Source: Alteromonas sp. V450 (GTDB lineage Bacteria; Pseudomonadota; Gammaproteobacteria; Enterobacterales; Alteromonadaceae). Taken from it: DNA of 64,000 bases. The position numbers and the translations under genes are program-made. Where the stretch lies: the NCBI RefSeq assembly GCF_001885075.1, contig NZ_MODU01000004.1, positions 3,534,001-3,598,000 on the forward strand, in the 5' to 3' direction. The stretch's first letter is position 1, and each line of letters opens with the position of its first letter. Of this stretch, positions 37,964 through 48,143 are shown one piece after another. The notes under the pieces are model-generated. The model saw nothing but the letters and a program-made list of their open reading frames with translations. It was not told the DNA's origin and searched no databases.

Positions 37964-39019
37964 ATGGGAACGCCATTCGACCCAACGAACGATCCACATC
38001 GCCGGTTTAATCCGTTACTCGGTGAGTGGGTATTAGTATCGCCTCACCGAGCCAAACGACCTTGGCAAGGCGCGTCTGAAGAGCCGAATAACGAGCAAAA
38101 ACCGTCTTATGATCCAACTTGCTATCTATGCGCCGGTAATACTCGTGTTAACGGAGAAGTTAATCCAGACTATTCGGGTACATTTGTTTTCGAGAACGAT
38201 TTCGCTGCACTCAAAAAGGATACTGAGCATACTAGTCACTATGAAGGACTTTTTCAGTACGAAACTGAGCAAGGTTGTAGCCGGGTTATATGCTTCTCTC
38301 CAGACCATAGCAAAACATTACCGGAACTAAGTGACGAACAGCGTTTAGACGTTGTTAATACTTGGAAAACCCAGACGGCAGAACTAGGTAAAGAATATCG
38401 CTGGGTTCAAGTGTTCGAGAACAAAGGCTCAATGATGGGCTGTTCAAACCCACACCCGCATGGTCAGGTATGGGCGCAGCAGCATTTGCCTACAGATCCA
38501 GCGAAAAAGCTCGTCCAACTAACGCAGTATTTTGAGCAAAACGGAACCCCAATGCTGCTGAACTATGCCGAGCAAGAGGTGGCGAAACAAGAACGGGTGG
38601 TGTGCCAAAACGATGAATGGGTTGTAGTTGTGCCTTATTGGGCTGCTTGGCCTTTTGAGACGTTATTGCTGCCGCGTTTTGACGTTCAGTCTATGCACCA
38701 GCTAACCGATGCACAGTCTTTATCACTTGCAAAAATCATTGGTGAAATTACCGCAAAATACGACAATATGTTCGAGACTTCGTTTCCTTATTCAATGGGA
38801 TGGCATAGTGCGCCGTTTGATAGCGAAGCGCATCCAGAGTGGACGCTACATGCGCATTTCTTCCCGCCACTATTGCGTTCAGCCAGCGTGCGCAAGTTCA
38901 TGGTTGGATACGAAATGATGGCCGAAGCACAGCGAGATTTGACCCCCGAACAAGCGGCAGACAGATTAAAAGCACTGTCGACGGTGCATTACAAGACGCG
39001 AGAGAATACGAATGGATAA
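37964..39019 (+). CDS. galT: Galactose-1-phosphate uridylyltransferase
   Basis: GalT transfers UMP from UDP-glucose to galactose 1-phosphate in the Leloir pathway. The 351-residue protein has the active-site [10 protein letters not shown] (nucleophile His in HPH) and the zinc CYLCAGN motif near residue 50. The ATG at 37964 follows AGAGAGAG; a GTG two codons earlier is possible. Its end overlaps galK by 8 bases, so the two are coupled. Confidence 0.96.
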   Translation: MGTPFDPTNDPHRRFNPLLGEWVLVSPHRAKRPWQGASEEPNNEQKPSYDPTCYLCAGNTRVNGEVNPDYSGTFVFENDFAALKKDTEHTSHYEGLFQYETEQGCSRVICFSPDHSKTLPELSDEQRLDVVNTWKTQTAELGKEYRWVQVFENKGSMMGCSNPHPHGQVWAQQHLPTDPAKKLVQLTQYFEQNGTPMLLNYAEQEVAKQERVVCQNDEWVVVVPYWAAWPFETLLLPRFDVQSMHQLTDAQSLSLAKIIGEITAKYDNMFETSFPYSMGWHSAPFDSEAHPEWTLHAHFFPPLLRSASVRKFMVGYEMMAEAQRDLTPEQAADRLKALSTVHYKTRENTNG

Positions 39020-40151
39020 CCAAGTACTTTCCTCTACATTTGAAGCGCATTATGGCAACGAGCCAACGCTGATAGCGCACGCTCCTGGCCGAGTGAATAT
39101 TATTGGTGAGCATACAGACTATAACGAAGGCTTTGTATTTCCTGCAGCAATTAATTTTGGAACCTGGGTTGCCGCAACCAAGCGCGACGATAACGACATT
39201 GTGGTTACTGCAATGGACTATGAAAATCAGCAAAACCAGTTTTCGTTGTCAGACATTAACTATGACGAAGAACAAGGCTGGGCAAATTATGTTCGCGGCG
39301 TAGTAAAAGTACTTAAAGATGCCATCCCTGCCGTTGGCGGTGCTAATTTACTGGTTACTGGCAATGTGCCGCAAGGCGCGGGTTTAAGCTCTTCAGCGTC
39401 TTTCGAAGTAGCAATATTGAAAGCGCTTAGTACGTTGTATGCGTTGCCCCTAGATGGGGTGCAGGCTGCGCTGCTTGGGCAGAAGGCCGAAAATACTTTT
39501 GTGGGTTGTTCATGCGGTATTATGGATCAGCTAATTTCGGCTATGGGCAATGAAGGTATGGCAATGCTGCTCGATTGCCAGTCATTGGCTATTGAGCATT
39601 CACCGCTGCCAGACTCGCATCAAATTGTTATCATCAATTCGAATGTAAAGCGAGGGTTGGTGGACAGTGAATATAATTTGCGTCGTCAGCAGTGTGAGCA
39701 AGGTGCATCGCTACTGGGTGTTTCATCGTTGCGCGAAGCAACCATAGAGATGTTAGAAGAAGCCAAAGCACACATGCCTGAAGTGGTTTATCGCCGAGCA
39801 AAGCATATCATTACTGAAAATGCGCGTACTTTAGCAGCAAGTCAGGCGCTAAAGTCTGGCGATATTGAAACGGTAAGTGACGCTATGGCGCAGTCTCACG
39901 TTTCTATGCGTGATGACTTTGAAATTACCGTACCTCCTATAGATTACCTGGTTGAGATTATTGGAGAGGTGCTCGGTAAATCAGGCGGAGTGCGAATGAC
40001 CGGCGGTGGTTTTGGTGGCTGCGTGGTAGCGCTTGTTCCCACTGATAAAGTTGATGCTGTAAAGCAAGTAGTCGCAGACAAGTATTTTGATGAAACGGGC
40101 TATACCGCTGACATTTACGTATGCACTGCTACTCAAGGTGCATTTGCATAA
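39012..40151 (+). CDS. galK: Galactokinase
   Basis: GalK phosphorylates alpha-D-galactose with ATP. The 379-residue GHMP kinase has the galactokinase signature [15 protein letters not shown], the ATP loop [14 protein letters not shown] and the C-terminal [13 protein letters not shown]. It overlaps galT. No galE lies in the window, so the UDP-galactose epimerase must be elsewhere. Confidence 0.97.
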   Translation: MDNQVLSSTFEAHYGNEPTLIAHAPGRVNIIGEHTDYNEGFVFPAAINFGTWVAATKRDDNDIVVTAMDYENQQNQFSLSDINYDEEQGWANYVRGVVKVLKDAIPAVGGANLLVTGNVPQGAGLSSSASFEVAILKALSTLYALPLDGVQAALLGQKAENTFVGCSCGIMDQLISAMGNEGMAMLLDCQSLAIEHSPLPDSHQIVIINSNVKRGLVDSEYNLRRQQCEQGASLLGVSSLREATIEMLEEAKAHMPEVVYRRAKHIITENARTLAASQALKSGDIETVSDAMAQSHVSMRDDFEITVPPIDYLVEIIGEVLGKSGGVRMTGGGFGGCVVALVPTDKVDAVKQVVADKYFDETGYTADIYVCTATQGAFA

Positions 40152-40503
40152 CTACACACATTGATCACGAACACAAACCTCTCCCTTTTCTAAACAATCC
40201 TATTTTTTAGAATTGTTTGTGTCCCTTAAGCCGCACCAATTGGTTGCGGCTTTTTTTTATGTGCTATTTATGTTCGTGCCGTTTAAAACAAAGCGAAAGT
40301 TCAGAAGACGCCGACAATAAATTTTGTTAAGTTCTAGAACGTGTTGCAATTAGTGATGTAAACGTGAGGCGAAAAATTTCAATTTTTACTCATAAAATAC
40401 GATATACTAATCGGCTAAAATTCGATGAACTTTCGCGCTTGCTGATGACTTTTTAAAGAAGAGTAATGTGGCAAGCCAATAAAAAATGTAACAGGAGACA
40501 TCA
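40152..40503. other. galK-ssb spacer
   Basis: This 352-base stretch holds two tandem hairpins after galK (40192-40218 and 40228-40259) and then the AT-rich ssb promoter region. I found no CTG-N10-CAG LexA box here. No gene is seen. Confidence 0.45.
40192..40259 (+). terminator. Tandem terminators after galK
   Basis: An imperfect hairpin AAACAAT-C-CTA/TAG-A-ATTGTTT (40192-40218) is followed by a GC-rich hairpin AGCCGCA/TGCGGCT with eight T (40229-40258). The second is a typical intrinsic terminator and isolates ssb from the gal operon. Confidence 0.85.
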
Positions 40504-41088
40504 ATGGCAACGAAAGGCGTTAATAAGGTTATTCTTGTTGGAAACCTTGGCAATGATCCGGAAGTTAGATACATGCCTAACGGAAACGCCGTTGCGAACT
40601 TAAGCCTTGCAACTAGCGAAAGCTGGAAAGACCAACAGGGTCAGGTTCAAGAGCGCACTGAGTGGCACCGACTAACAATGTATCGTCGCTTAGCAGAAAT
40701 TGCCGGAGAGTACCTGAAAAAGGGCTCGCAGATTTACGTTGAAGGTAAACTGCAAACGCGTAAGTGGCAAGATCAGCAAGGTCAGGACAGATACACCACG
40801 GAAATCATTGTAGACCAAATGCAAATGCTAGGTGGTCGCGGTGGTGAAGGCGGCGGTAACGGTGGTTATCAGCGCCCGCAAAATAACCAAGGTGGTTACA
40901 ACCAAGCACCGGCGCAAGGCGGCTATAACCAAGCGCCACAGCAGGGCGGTGGTCAGCAAGGTGGATACAACCAAAACCAAGGTGGTGGTTATAATCAGGC
41001 ATCTCAAGGTGGTGGTAATCAAGGTCAACCGAAGAACCCGCCAATGGCTGAGCCAGATTTTGATTTTGACGACGATATTCCGTTCTGA
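40504..41088 (+). CDS. ssb: Single-stranded DNA-binding protein
   Basis: SSB coats single-stranded DNA in replication, recombination and repair. Residues 1-110 form the OB fold (starting [20 protein letters not shown]). Residues 115-180 are a disordered Gly/Gln/Asn/Tyr-rich linker with GGYNQAP-type repeats. The C-terminal tip DFDDDIPF is the conserved partner-docking peptide. The length is 194 residues. The linker is more repetitive than in E. coli SSB. Strong AGGAGA precedes the ATG. Confidence 0.97.
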   Translation: MATKGVNKVILVGNLGNDPEVRYMPNGNAVANLSLATSESWKDQQGQVQERTEWHRLTMYRRLAEIAGEYLKKGSQIYVEGKLQTRKWQDQQGQDRYTTEIIVDQMQMLGGRGGEGGGNGGYQRPQNNQGGYNQAPAQGGYNQAPQQGGGQQGGYNQNQGGGYNQASQGGGNQGQPKNPPMAEPDFDFDDDIPF

Positions 41089-41117
41089 TCAGAGAATAAG
41101 TATTTGATACGTGTTAC

Positions 41118-41148
41118 AAGAGCCTGTTTTAACAGGCTCTTTTTTTTT
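41118..41148 (+). terminator. Terminator after ssb
   Basis: AAGAGCCTGT (41118-41127) pairs with ACAGGCTCTT (41132-41141) over a four-base loop, followed by a T run to 41148. Confidence 0.92.
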
Positions 41149-41292
41149 CGTTAAAGGAAGATTTTTGTTGGAAAGATAGAAGGCTTACTAAAAGCGCTGT
41201 AGTACAAAATTTTATAATGAATTACAAGCAGGATTGAATTGATATTACTCATCGTTTACGAATAAAACACACTATACCTCTGTTGTAAAAAC

Positions 41293-41778
41293 TCAAGATT
41301 GTGCATCAATACTATTGTTTTCACAGACACTAAAATCCAACTGCTCTATGTCTACAGGAGGCATGCTTTGCATTTGAAAATAGCCCCAGATTGCGAGCCC
41401 TAAGAACAAAACTGGGACAGCCAAAATACAACCTGATTTGATCCTTGCTCGGCTACCTCGCAGTATTTTGGTCTTTTTGTATACTTTCGCACCTGGTGGT
41501 GGAAATTGACTATGCATGAGCCCTTGGTAACCAATGGGGGCAAAAATACTAAAAAATAACAGGCCGACGATAAGCGGTAAACCAACAAAGACCGAGAGCC
41601 TAACAACCATAATGCCGGAATAATCAAACAATGAATGACAGTGAGCGGTAGCGGCGTACCAAGAAATGTAGGGGAACACCCACTTGTTGTGTGTCACAAC
41701 AACAAAAGCGGCTAAGAGTAAACCTAGAATGGTTCGCTTAAGTTTCTCACTGTTCGTATATTCTTCAGCATAGTCCAT
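41293..41778 (-). CDS. Membrane protein of unknown function
   Basis: This 161-residue protein has three predicted transmembrane helices (about residues 15-35, 58-80 and 112-132), so it should sit in the inner membrane. Between helices 2 and 3 is a soluble segment rich in Lys/Arg. I recognise no family. Its start is well separated from the EEP protein gene on the same strand, so co-transcription is possible but not shown. Confidence 0.6.
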   Translation of the reverse strand: MDYAEEYTNSEKLKRTILGLLLAAFVVVTHNKWVFPYISWYAATAHCHSLFDYSGIMVVRLSVFVGLPLIVGLLFFSIFAPIGYQGLMHSQFPPPGAKVYKKTKILRGSRARIKSGCILAVPVLFLGLAIWGYFQMQSMPPVDIEQLDFSVCENNSIDAQS

Positions 41779-41842
41779 TATAACAACCTCAAATGCTGAT
41801 CATCTTTTCGCTTGTGTAGATGCGCGATAACGTGGCCATTTT

Positions 41843-42904
41843 TTATAGCTTGAACGACGCGACAATGGGCAAATGATCAGACAGCGCTAATGCTTCGCCT
41901 CTCAACACGTTGCCATGCGTATTTTCTAACGTCGGTGAGTAGAAAATATAGTCAATAGTCCGGCTAGGTAGCTTTTCTGGGCTGCTAGGGGATATATAAG
42001 TAAACCAAGGCTCAGGATCACGCTGGATGTTCTCTAGCGAGGGAATGGATGAGTATGTTGTTATGAGTGGCGTTAACTCCGTGCCCTGTTCATTGTAATG
42101 GCTTCGCTGTTCAGTAAAGCTTGCTATGGCTGCGTCATTAGGGAGCAGGTTGAAATCACCGCCTATTATCCAATGTGCATCTGAACCAAGTGAAGTTAGC
42201 TGCTCCATGACTTTTGCAACCTGCAAAGTCATAGTATTGCTACCTTTAGCGAATGCACTTAAATGGGTGTTAATAACCACAAGCTCTCCACCACCTTCTA
42301 TTGGTAGATGTACCTGTTGCATAGCTCTTTTTAAATTAAATTGACGGCGAAGTATGTCATCTGTAGTTATGGCCGGAAGTGCTATCCGCGTTGCTTGGCT
42401 CAATGCGTATTTTGAGAGCACAACCAGTTTCATACCTACCCGTCCGTTTATATCGGGGTGCGGTACATAAGCGGCTTTCCAGTAAAAAGTTTGGGTAAAC
42501 GCCGTATAGTCGGGAAGTCGAGATAGCAGGGCTTGTGTTTGATCTTGCCTATGCGTTCTGCTTGCAACATCGTCCACTTCCTGCAATAACACAATATCTG
42601 GGGCTTGCTGTTGAATGACGCGGGCAATACCATCTAGGGTCTGTTCTATGCTCTCTTTGCTCGGCCACGGATCAGTGCCATCATCGTAAAAAAAATGATT
42701 GTTGTGATTTCCAGCCATGAACTGCACGTTCCAATTCATTATTTTTATTGTTTGGCCTGGCTGGATTCTTGGGATTTGTTTTGGGCTATATACTTCCTGT
42801 ATTTCAATCTCGCTAGGGTGGTAGGTGGTAAAATAAATCAAAAGCGATAGCAGTAAAGCGAGAGATACACACATCACTAAAAGTATTCTTATTATTTTCA
42901 TCAT
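41843..42904 (-). CDS. Endonuclease/exonuclease/phosphatase-family protein
   Basis: This 353-residue protein has an N-terminal membrane anchor (about residues 5-27) and an EEP-fold catalytic domain. The metal and catalytic motifs are MNWNVQ, LLQEVDD, NTHL, GGDFN and SDHLPIV, all intact. The domain should face the periplasm. The family includes nucleases, phosphodiesterases and sphingomyelinases; the substrate is not clear. It is followed by the small membrane protein gene. Confidence 0.88.
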   Translation of the reverse strand: MMKIIRILLVMCVSLALLLSLLIYFTTYHPSEIEIQEVYSPKQIPRIQPGQTIKIMNWNVQFMAGNHNNHFFYDDGTDPWPSKESIEQTLDGIARVIQQQAPDIVLLQEVDDVASRTHRQDQTQALLSRLPDYTAFTQTFYWKAAYVPHPDINGRVGMKLVVLSKYALSQATRIALPAITTDDILRRQFNLKRAMQQVHLPIEGGGELVVINTHLSAFAKGSNTMTLQVAKVMEQLTSLGSDAHWIIGGDFNLLPNDAAIASFTEQRSHYNEQGTELTPLITTYSSIPSLENIQRDPEPWFTYISPSSPEKLPSRTIDYIFYSPTLENTHGNVLRGEALALSDHLPIVASFKL

Positions 42905-43176
42905 TGGCGTTTGTTAAGTGGTGCATTGTTGAATTTCGTGTAAGTCAACATATCACATACCGTTGTAATTACCACTTAAGCGCAGATTCGTTCTAGCACG
43001 CCTAATTCTTCTGATACTTTTCTAAATAGTTATTTGTGTTGAAGGTTATACGTTTGCCCTTTTTATCATTCTTTTTTATTCACCTTAATTACCATTCTAA
43101 ATGTCGTTATTCTTGTTTAGACCTTATGAAGGGGTATTATTAGTTTTGTTATAAATCTTACAAAGCCACCTTAAAT

Positions 43177-44445
43177 ATGAAAACGTTATCCCTGTTTTTT
43201 GGCATTGCCGCTCTTGCGTCTACGTCAGCCTTTTCCGCTCAAAAACTCTACAAACCCTTTCCCTCTGATGTCATGCCATCGCTCAGCGAATCAGGTTCGT
43301 TTAATGTTGGTGTGAAAACGCTGCGAGTTTCATATCCAGATGGAGCCAAAAATGTAGTGGGTGAACTTGGCGAACGTGAGTTAACTCTTGAGGTCTGGTA
43401 TCCGTCTGAAAAGGGAGATGCCACAGCTGTTTATATCAACGAGACGCGAAGCGGCCAAGAGTTCGAAATTCAGGGAGATGCCTATCGAGATGCTCCTGTT
43501 GCAAAAAACGATTCTCGATATCCGGTTATCGTTGTATCGCATGGGTACACAGGGTATCGCACGCTGATGTATTACCTAGGAGAGCATTTAGCTTCCCACG
43601 GTTACGTGGTAGCTGCTATTGATCATACCGATTCAACCAATAAAGATGTCGACTTCGCTGTAAATCCTTTTTCGGGCTTTCCGAGTACGCTTTTGAATCG
43701 TTCACGTGACCAAGTCTTCACACTAAAAAGTATTGAGGCTCATGCGTTTTTCAAAGATAGCGTGGATGCTGAAAAGGCGGGAATTATAGGTTATTCAATG
43801 GGTGGGTATGGTGCAGTGAGTACTGTTGGCGGGTGTTATGCGTTCAACGAAAATCAAGCTGCAACGTTCACGGGAACACAAGAGCCAGCCACTATACCGT
43901 CAGTGAAGAAAGCGTTGAACACGTGTGCGGGTGGAAACACCACTCCTGAAGCGACATTACCGGCATGGAAAGCTGCGCTGGCACTTGCTCCATGGGGGGG
44001 GCAGCACCAGCTCTTTGATGTAGCGTCGTTAAACAATATTTCTGTACCTATTCTTTATGTAGCTGGTGATAACGATGATATTTCCGGTTACGAGGGTATT
44101 AAGTGGTTATTTGATAACACCGGCAGTAAAGATTCCAAACTCCTTACAGTTAAAAACGCCCGTCATAATGTTGCCCCACACCCAGCTCCCAAAGAAGCTT
44201 ACAACAGTGAGTTTGATTTAGGCAGCTACATTGAACCGGCTTGGGAAGTGCAAAAGCTTAACGCCATAAATGAGCACTTTGCATTGGCACTTATGAACTG
44301 TCATGTAAAAGCGATGTCTGACGCTTGTGAACTTCTGAACGTTGAAGGCTCTAGTGCACAAGAGCCGATTGATGGCAAGAAACCTGAACCGTGGAAAGGC
44401 TTTGATGACCGATGGGCATTAGGCCTAGAAATGCAGGGCAAATAA
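43177..44445 (+). CDS. Secreted alpha/beta hydrolase (dienelactone/PAF-acetylhydrolase-like)
   Basis: This 422-residue protein has a signal peptide ending near TSAFSA. The hydrolase core contains VVSHGYTGYRTLMYYLGEHLAS (oxyanion-hole region), nucleophile elbow GYSMGGYGA, Asp in VAGDNDDISGY and His in ARHNVAPHP, so the catalytic triad is complete. The layout resembles platelet-activating-factor acetylhydrolase-like and dienelactone-hydrolase-like esterases. It is probably an exported esterase of unknown substrate. It is followed by a good terminator. Confidence 0.85.
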   Translation: MKTLSLFFGIAALASTSAFSAQKLYKPFPSDVMPSLSESGSFNVGVKTLRVSYPDGAKNVVGELGERELTLEVWYPSEKGDATAVYINETRSGQEFEIQGDAYRDAPVAKNDSRYPVIVVSHGYTGYRTLMYYLGEHLASHGYVVAAIDHTDSTNKDVDFAVNPFSGFPSTLLNRSRDQVFTLKSIEAHAFFKDSVDAEKAGIIGYSMGGYGAVSTVGGCYAFNENQAATFTGTQEPATIPSVKKALNTCAGGNTTPEATLPAWKAALALAPWGGQHQLFDVASLNNISVPILYVAGDNDDISGYEGIKWLFDNTGSKDSKLLTVKNARHNVAPHPAPKEAYNSEFDLGSYIEPAWEVQKLNAINEHFALALMNCHVKAMSDACELLNVEGSSAQEPIDGKKPEPWKGFDDRWALGLEMQGK

Positions 44446-44451
44446 CGATTC

Positions 44452-44476
44452 AAAAGGGCGCTACGCGCCCTTTTTT
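44452..44476 (+). terminator. Terminator after secreted hydrolase gene
   Basis: AAAAGGGCGC (44452-44461) pairs with GCGCCCTTTT (44465-44474) around TAC, followed by TT and an AT-rich tail. Confidence 0.92.
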
Positions 44477-44597
44477 ATTTCTTGTTACATATTTGCGCAG
44501 AAATTCACATGTTACTGGTTTAACGTAGATTTTTAGCATTTCCTTTCGGCATTGCTTGACCAATGCTGTTACCTATTTAAATACATAAGGACTTGAA

Positions 44598-45695
44598 ATG
44601 AAGATAAGCAACCTTGCTGCAATAGCGTTGTGTACGGTGTCGTTTTTAACCCCTGCTTCCTCCCCCTATGCTTACGCTAATGAAGATGAGCGTGCTGCTA
44701 TTGAAAACACAACTGCGCAGGATGAAGCGCTAAAACAAAGTTTTGAGCGTGGTGAATTTTCAAAAATTGTTGAGACTCTTCAGCCCTTAAAGAATAAGAC
44801 ACCGAAACAGTACAATATGCTTATTTCAGCGCTAATGAATATAGATTTAGATGAAGCCGAAGAGGCCGCTGAGGATTTCATACATGTGCACGGTAACAAT
44901 TTTAAAGCCTACCATATGCATGCAAGCGTGATGGGAGCGCAGGCATCCAGCAGTATTTTTTCCGCGTTGGGCTATGCCAAAAAAGCGAAGAAAAGCCTAG
45001 AAAAAGCGGTTGAGATTGCGCCTGACAATATCGCGGTGTACCAAGCGTTAATGCAATTTCATTTAATGGCGCCATCTATTGCTGGTGGCGATATGGATGA
45101 AGCGGTAAAGCTTACGCAAAAGATTGCTGAGCTAGATGCTACTGAGGGTCAGTTTGCGCTCGCTCGAGTTTATCTGGAAGACGGTAAAGAGACAGAGGCT
45201 AAAGCTGTATTCGAAAAGCTAATTGAAGATGAAGCTACGCAAATTCGAGGGCGCGTTGAATTAGGCAGCTTCTATCTGGGTGATAAACAGTATGCCTCTT
45301 CGTATGACATATTGACCCCCCTCGCAGATGTTGAAATAGCCGAAGTGGAAAAGAAAGAAAGCGAAGCATGGGAGGCTTATCAGGAAACCAAAAGCAATCT
45401 ACTGTATGGAAAATATCGCTTAGGGCAGGTTGCGGTTGAAAGCGGCAAATATACGACTGTCGGCATTAATGCACTAGAAGGATATTTAGAAGACTATGCC
45501 ACTACCAACATAGATAGAAAAAGCCTGCCGTCAACTAAGTGGGCGCAGCTGCGTTTGGCGGAACTTTACTTAAATGCCAATAGAATAGATGAAGCACAGC
45601 GCATGGTTAATTTGCTAGACGGTGAGCACGACGAACGGTTTTCAAAGATCCTTAAAAAAATTAATAAGGCAATAAAAAAACGAGCCGCGGTGTAG
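44598..45695 (+). CDS. Secreted tetratricopeptide-repeat protein
   Basis: This 365-residue protein has a signal peptide (cleavage near YAYA) and a chain of TPR-like helical hairpins, for example AYHMHASVMGAQASSS..., KAKKSLEKAVEIAPDNIAVYQALMQ and ALARVYLEDGKETEAKAVFEKL. TPR proteins of this kind scaffold protein interactions in the periplasm. No enzymatic domain is seen. The C-terminus is Lys-rich. Its stop codon lies within the loop of the terminator hairpin. Confidence 0.85.
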   Translation: MKISNLAAIALCTVSFLTPASSPYAYANEDERAAIENTTAQDEALKQSFERGEFSKIVETLQPLKNKTPKQYNMLISALMNIDLDEAEEAAEDFIHVHGNNFKAYHMHASVMGAQASSSIFSALGYAKKAKKSLEKAVEIAPDNIAVYQALMQFHLMAPSIAGGDMDEAVKLTQKIAELDATEGQFALARVYLEDGKETEAKAVFEKLIEDEATQIRGRVELGSFYLGDKQYASSYDILTPLADVEIAEVEKKESEAWEAYQETKSNLLYGKYRLGQVAVESGKYTTVGINALEGYLEDYATTNIDRKSLPSTKWAQLRLAELYLNANRIDEAQRMVNLLDGEHDERFSKILKKINKAIKKRAAV

Positions 45696-45715
45696 CACCG
45701 CAAAGCTCGATTTTT
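45681..45715. terminator. Terminator overlapping the TPR gene stop
   Basis: CGAGC-C-GCGGTG pairs with CACCGC-AAA-GCTCG (45681-45709) and is followed by ATTTTT. The loop TAG is the TPR gene's stop codon. A-rich sequence on the left side means it could also serve the convergent alpha-galactosidase gene. Confidence 0.8.
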
Positions 45716-45743
45716 CGCATCTTTTAATCTAAGCGTTTATGCG

Positions 45744-47873
45744 CTAAAGCGCTTTAACGGTATAAATTAACGCTGTCTGAGGGAAAAGTACCGGCAGCTG
45801 CATACCGTATTTCATTAACACTTCGCCAGAGAACACTTGCCCGTCTGTTTGTTGCAAAATAGACGGGGTGTATTCTTTTAGCTTTTCAGGCCATACGCGT
45901 TCGATGGTGTATTGCTTGTTAGCATCAAGCCCCGCAAAGTAGAAACGGTTCGGCGTGGTGCGTACGGTTTCTGTAACGCTGTTATACGCAAAAATGCCTT
46001 CCTGCTTGTCTTTCGACACATAACCAAATTTCACGTTCATACCGTCATCGTCCATTCGGAATAGGTCGCCGCCGTGGGTAATATGTCGATACTTCTTATA
46101 AAGCGCAATAGCATTGGTGAGCACTTTTTGTTCGTGATCTGTTAGTTCACGTGGGTCCATTTCTATGCCCATGTGACCAAACAACGCCACCGCTGAGCGA
46201 ATTTCGATAGGTAGGTTTCTACCCGTAATATGACAATCGCGCGGGCCTACGTGGGCGCCCATTACTTCTGATGGGAAGAAGTAAGAACAGCCGCGCTGAA
46301 TGTACAAACGATCTAGTGCGTCGTTAGAGTCTGACGTCCAGAATCGGTCTGTATGTGGCAAAATACCCAAATCTACACGGCCACCGCCTGAACAGCAGCT
46401 TTCAATCTCAATGCCTGGTTTGGCCGCTTTAACGCGGTCAATTAAACTATACAGTGCAGCCATTTGACCGTGCATAGCAGGTTTACCGTGAAGATTTCCT
46501 GGATGGTTTACGTCGCGGTTCATGTCCCATTTGATGTAGCTTATTTTTGGATAGGCTTTCAGTACATCAGTAATCACTTTATACAGGTACTCAACCACTT
46601 CAGGGTTGGTTAAGTCCAATACATATTGGTTTCTGAATGGCACATGAGGGTTGTTTTCAGTTTGAAGTGCCCACTCAGGATGCGCGCGATATAAGTCGCT
46701 ATCTGGGTTAACCATTTCTGGCTCAAACCAAATGCCGAATTCCATGCCAAGACCAGTAACATGGTCAATTAATCCATCTAGTCCTTCTGGGTAGATGGCT
46801 TCATCTACAAACCAGTCACCAAGCCCAGCTTTGTCGTTTCTGCGGCCTTTAAACCAACCATCGTCTAGAACGAAGCGCTCAATACCTAGCGGCGCTACCT
46901 TATCAGCCAAAGCTTTAAGCTCATCTTCGTTATGGTCGAAATAGATTCCTTCCCATGTGTTGTAGTGCACTGGGCGAGGCTTTGATTCAGCGGTATGGTT
47001 TAGCACATTACTGCGAATGAAATTGTGAAACTGTTGCGACAGTGAAGAAAAACCCTCACAGCCATAGCCAGTATATAGCACTGGCGACGTATAGCTTTCT
47101 CCGGCATTAAGTACCACTTCACCCGGGAAGAGTAATTCACCGAACTGAACATAGCTTCTACCGTCAGCCATTAGCTCTGCGCGAAGCTTATGGTTTGCTG
47201 AGGCACCAAGGTGGTAACCATAGCACTCACCGTTTAGTTCACCCGTTCCTTGAGGGAATGCAATCAGGCCAGGAAAGGTGTCGTGAGAGGTTTTGCCGCG
47301 GCGATTTTCACGTACATAACTTCCAAAGAAGAGGTCGTGATCTTTGGTTTGAAATTCAGCAGACCAACGACCTTCAAATGTTTTAATTTTACTCACCGTT
47401 GTAGGAAGTGGAAGGCTAGCGGCATTTAGGTAATTTAAGTTAAGTGGGGTATCACCACTATTTTCAATACGAGAAACGTATTTAACCACACTGGTATCTG
47501 CATCGAGTTCGGCAGTTGTAATAAGGCGCATACCGCGATGCGCATCTTCAGCAATGAAGGCAACCGATTGAGCGTCTTCATTTATCTCTACTAAGCTAAA
47601 GCCTGCTGACCACTGGTCCGCATCACCGGAAACTTCCAGGCCTGGCTGTCCTGTCCAACCTTCACCATGGGTTGGTACTAAAGTAATGGGTGGCTCGATT
47701 ACTGGCGCACACTTAGCTTCTTGGCGTGTGTTTAAAACGCTAAGCATTTCAGGCGTTGTGCTGTCACTTAATGGCGCACCATAGTAAATGACTTTTGGCA
47801 TACGACCCTGACAGTCGAATATTAAGGTGACTTTTTCGTTCGACAGGCGTACGAATTGAGAAAGTGACGACAT
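45744..47873 (-). CDS. Alpha-galactosidase, GH36
   Basis: This 709-residue glycoside hydrolase family 36 enzyme removes terminal alpha-galactose from melibiose or raffinose-type sugars. An N-terminal beta-supersandwich precedes the TIM barrel. D450 in YIKWDMNRD is the nucleophile and D515 in FWTSDSND the acid/base. There is no signal peptide, so the sugar must be imported first. It is last in the minus-strand alpha-galactoside locus and has its own operator at 48001. Confidence 0.93.
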   Translation of the reverse strand: MSSLSQFVRLSNEKVTLIFDCQGRMPKVIYYGAPLSDSTTPEMLSVLNTRQEAKCAPVIEPPITLVPTHGEGWTGQPGLEVSGDADQWSAGFSLVEINEDAQSVAFIAEDAHRGMRLITTAELDADTSVVKYVSRIENSGDTPLNLNYLNAASLPLPTTVSKIKTFEGRWSAEFQTKDHDLFFGSYVRENRRGKTSHDTFPGLIAFPQGTGELNGECYGYHLGASANHKLRAELMADGRSYVQFGELLFPGEVVLNAGESYTSPVLYTGYGCEGFSSLSQQFHNFIRSNVLNHTAESKPRPVHYNTWEGIYFDHNEDELKALADKVAPLGIERFVLDDGWFKGRRNDKAGLGDWFVDEAIYPEGLDGLIDHVTGLGMEFGIWFEPEMVNPDSDLYRAHPEWALQTENNPHVPFRNQYVLDLTNPEVVEYLYKVITDVLKAYPKISYIKWDMNRDVNHPGNLHGKPAMHGQMAALYSLIDRVKAAKPGIEIESCCSGGGRVDLGILPHTDRFWTSDSNDALDRLYIQRGCSYFFPSEVMGAHVGPRDCHITGRNLPIEIRSAVALFGHMGIEMDPRELTDHEQKVLTNAIALYKKYRHITHGGDLFRMDDDGMNVKFGYVSKDKQEGIFAYNSVTETVRTTPNRFYFAGLDANKQYTIERVWPEKLKEYTPSILQQTDGQVFSGEVLMKYGMQLPVLFPQTALIYTVKAL

Positions 47874-48000
47874 AAAAACCTCAGCGTTAATAAAACGTAA
47901 ATTAGGTGGTGATACAACTTTTTTACAACGTAAGCAGCGTCTTCTTACGCCATAATTTTGTATATTAAATCACGTTAACTATACCTATTCTACAATTTTA

Positions 48001-48017
48001 GGGTAAACGTTTTACTT
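48001..48017. promoter_or_regulatory. GalR-type operator before the alpha-galactosidase gene
   Basis: GGGTAAACGTTTTACTT matches the AAACGTTT-centred operator pattern with an imperfect right half. It lies about 130 bases upstream of the alpha-galactosidase start and just after the symporter terminator, so this gene likely has its own GalR-controlled promoter. Confidence 0.65.
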
Positions 48018-48091
48018 TCAATGGTAGTCTGCATTGTGAAGGAAATGAAGTCTGACCAATAGTTGTAAAATATAGACAATATTAATTGTTA

Positions 48092-48122
48092 AAAACAAAA
48101 AAGGATGTCAAAAGACATCCTT
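48092..48122 (-). terminator. Terminator after the symporter gene
   Basis: On the minus strand AAGGATGTC and GACATCCTT form a 9-bp stem around a four-base loop (48101-48122), then a T-rich tail (complement of 48092-48100). It ends the receptor-to-symporter operon. Confidence 0.88.
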
Positions 48123-48143
48123 ATTCGACATGTTACTAATTTG

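Noticed and set aside
40805..41044. Overlapping antisense frames within ssb
   Set aside because: They arise from the repetitive Gly/Gln/Asn codons of the SSB linker.
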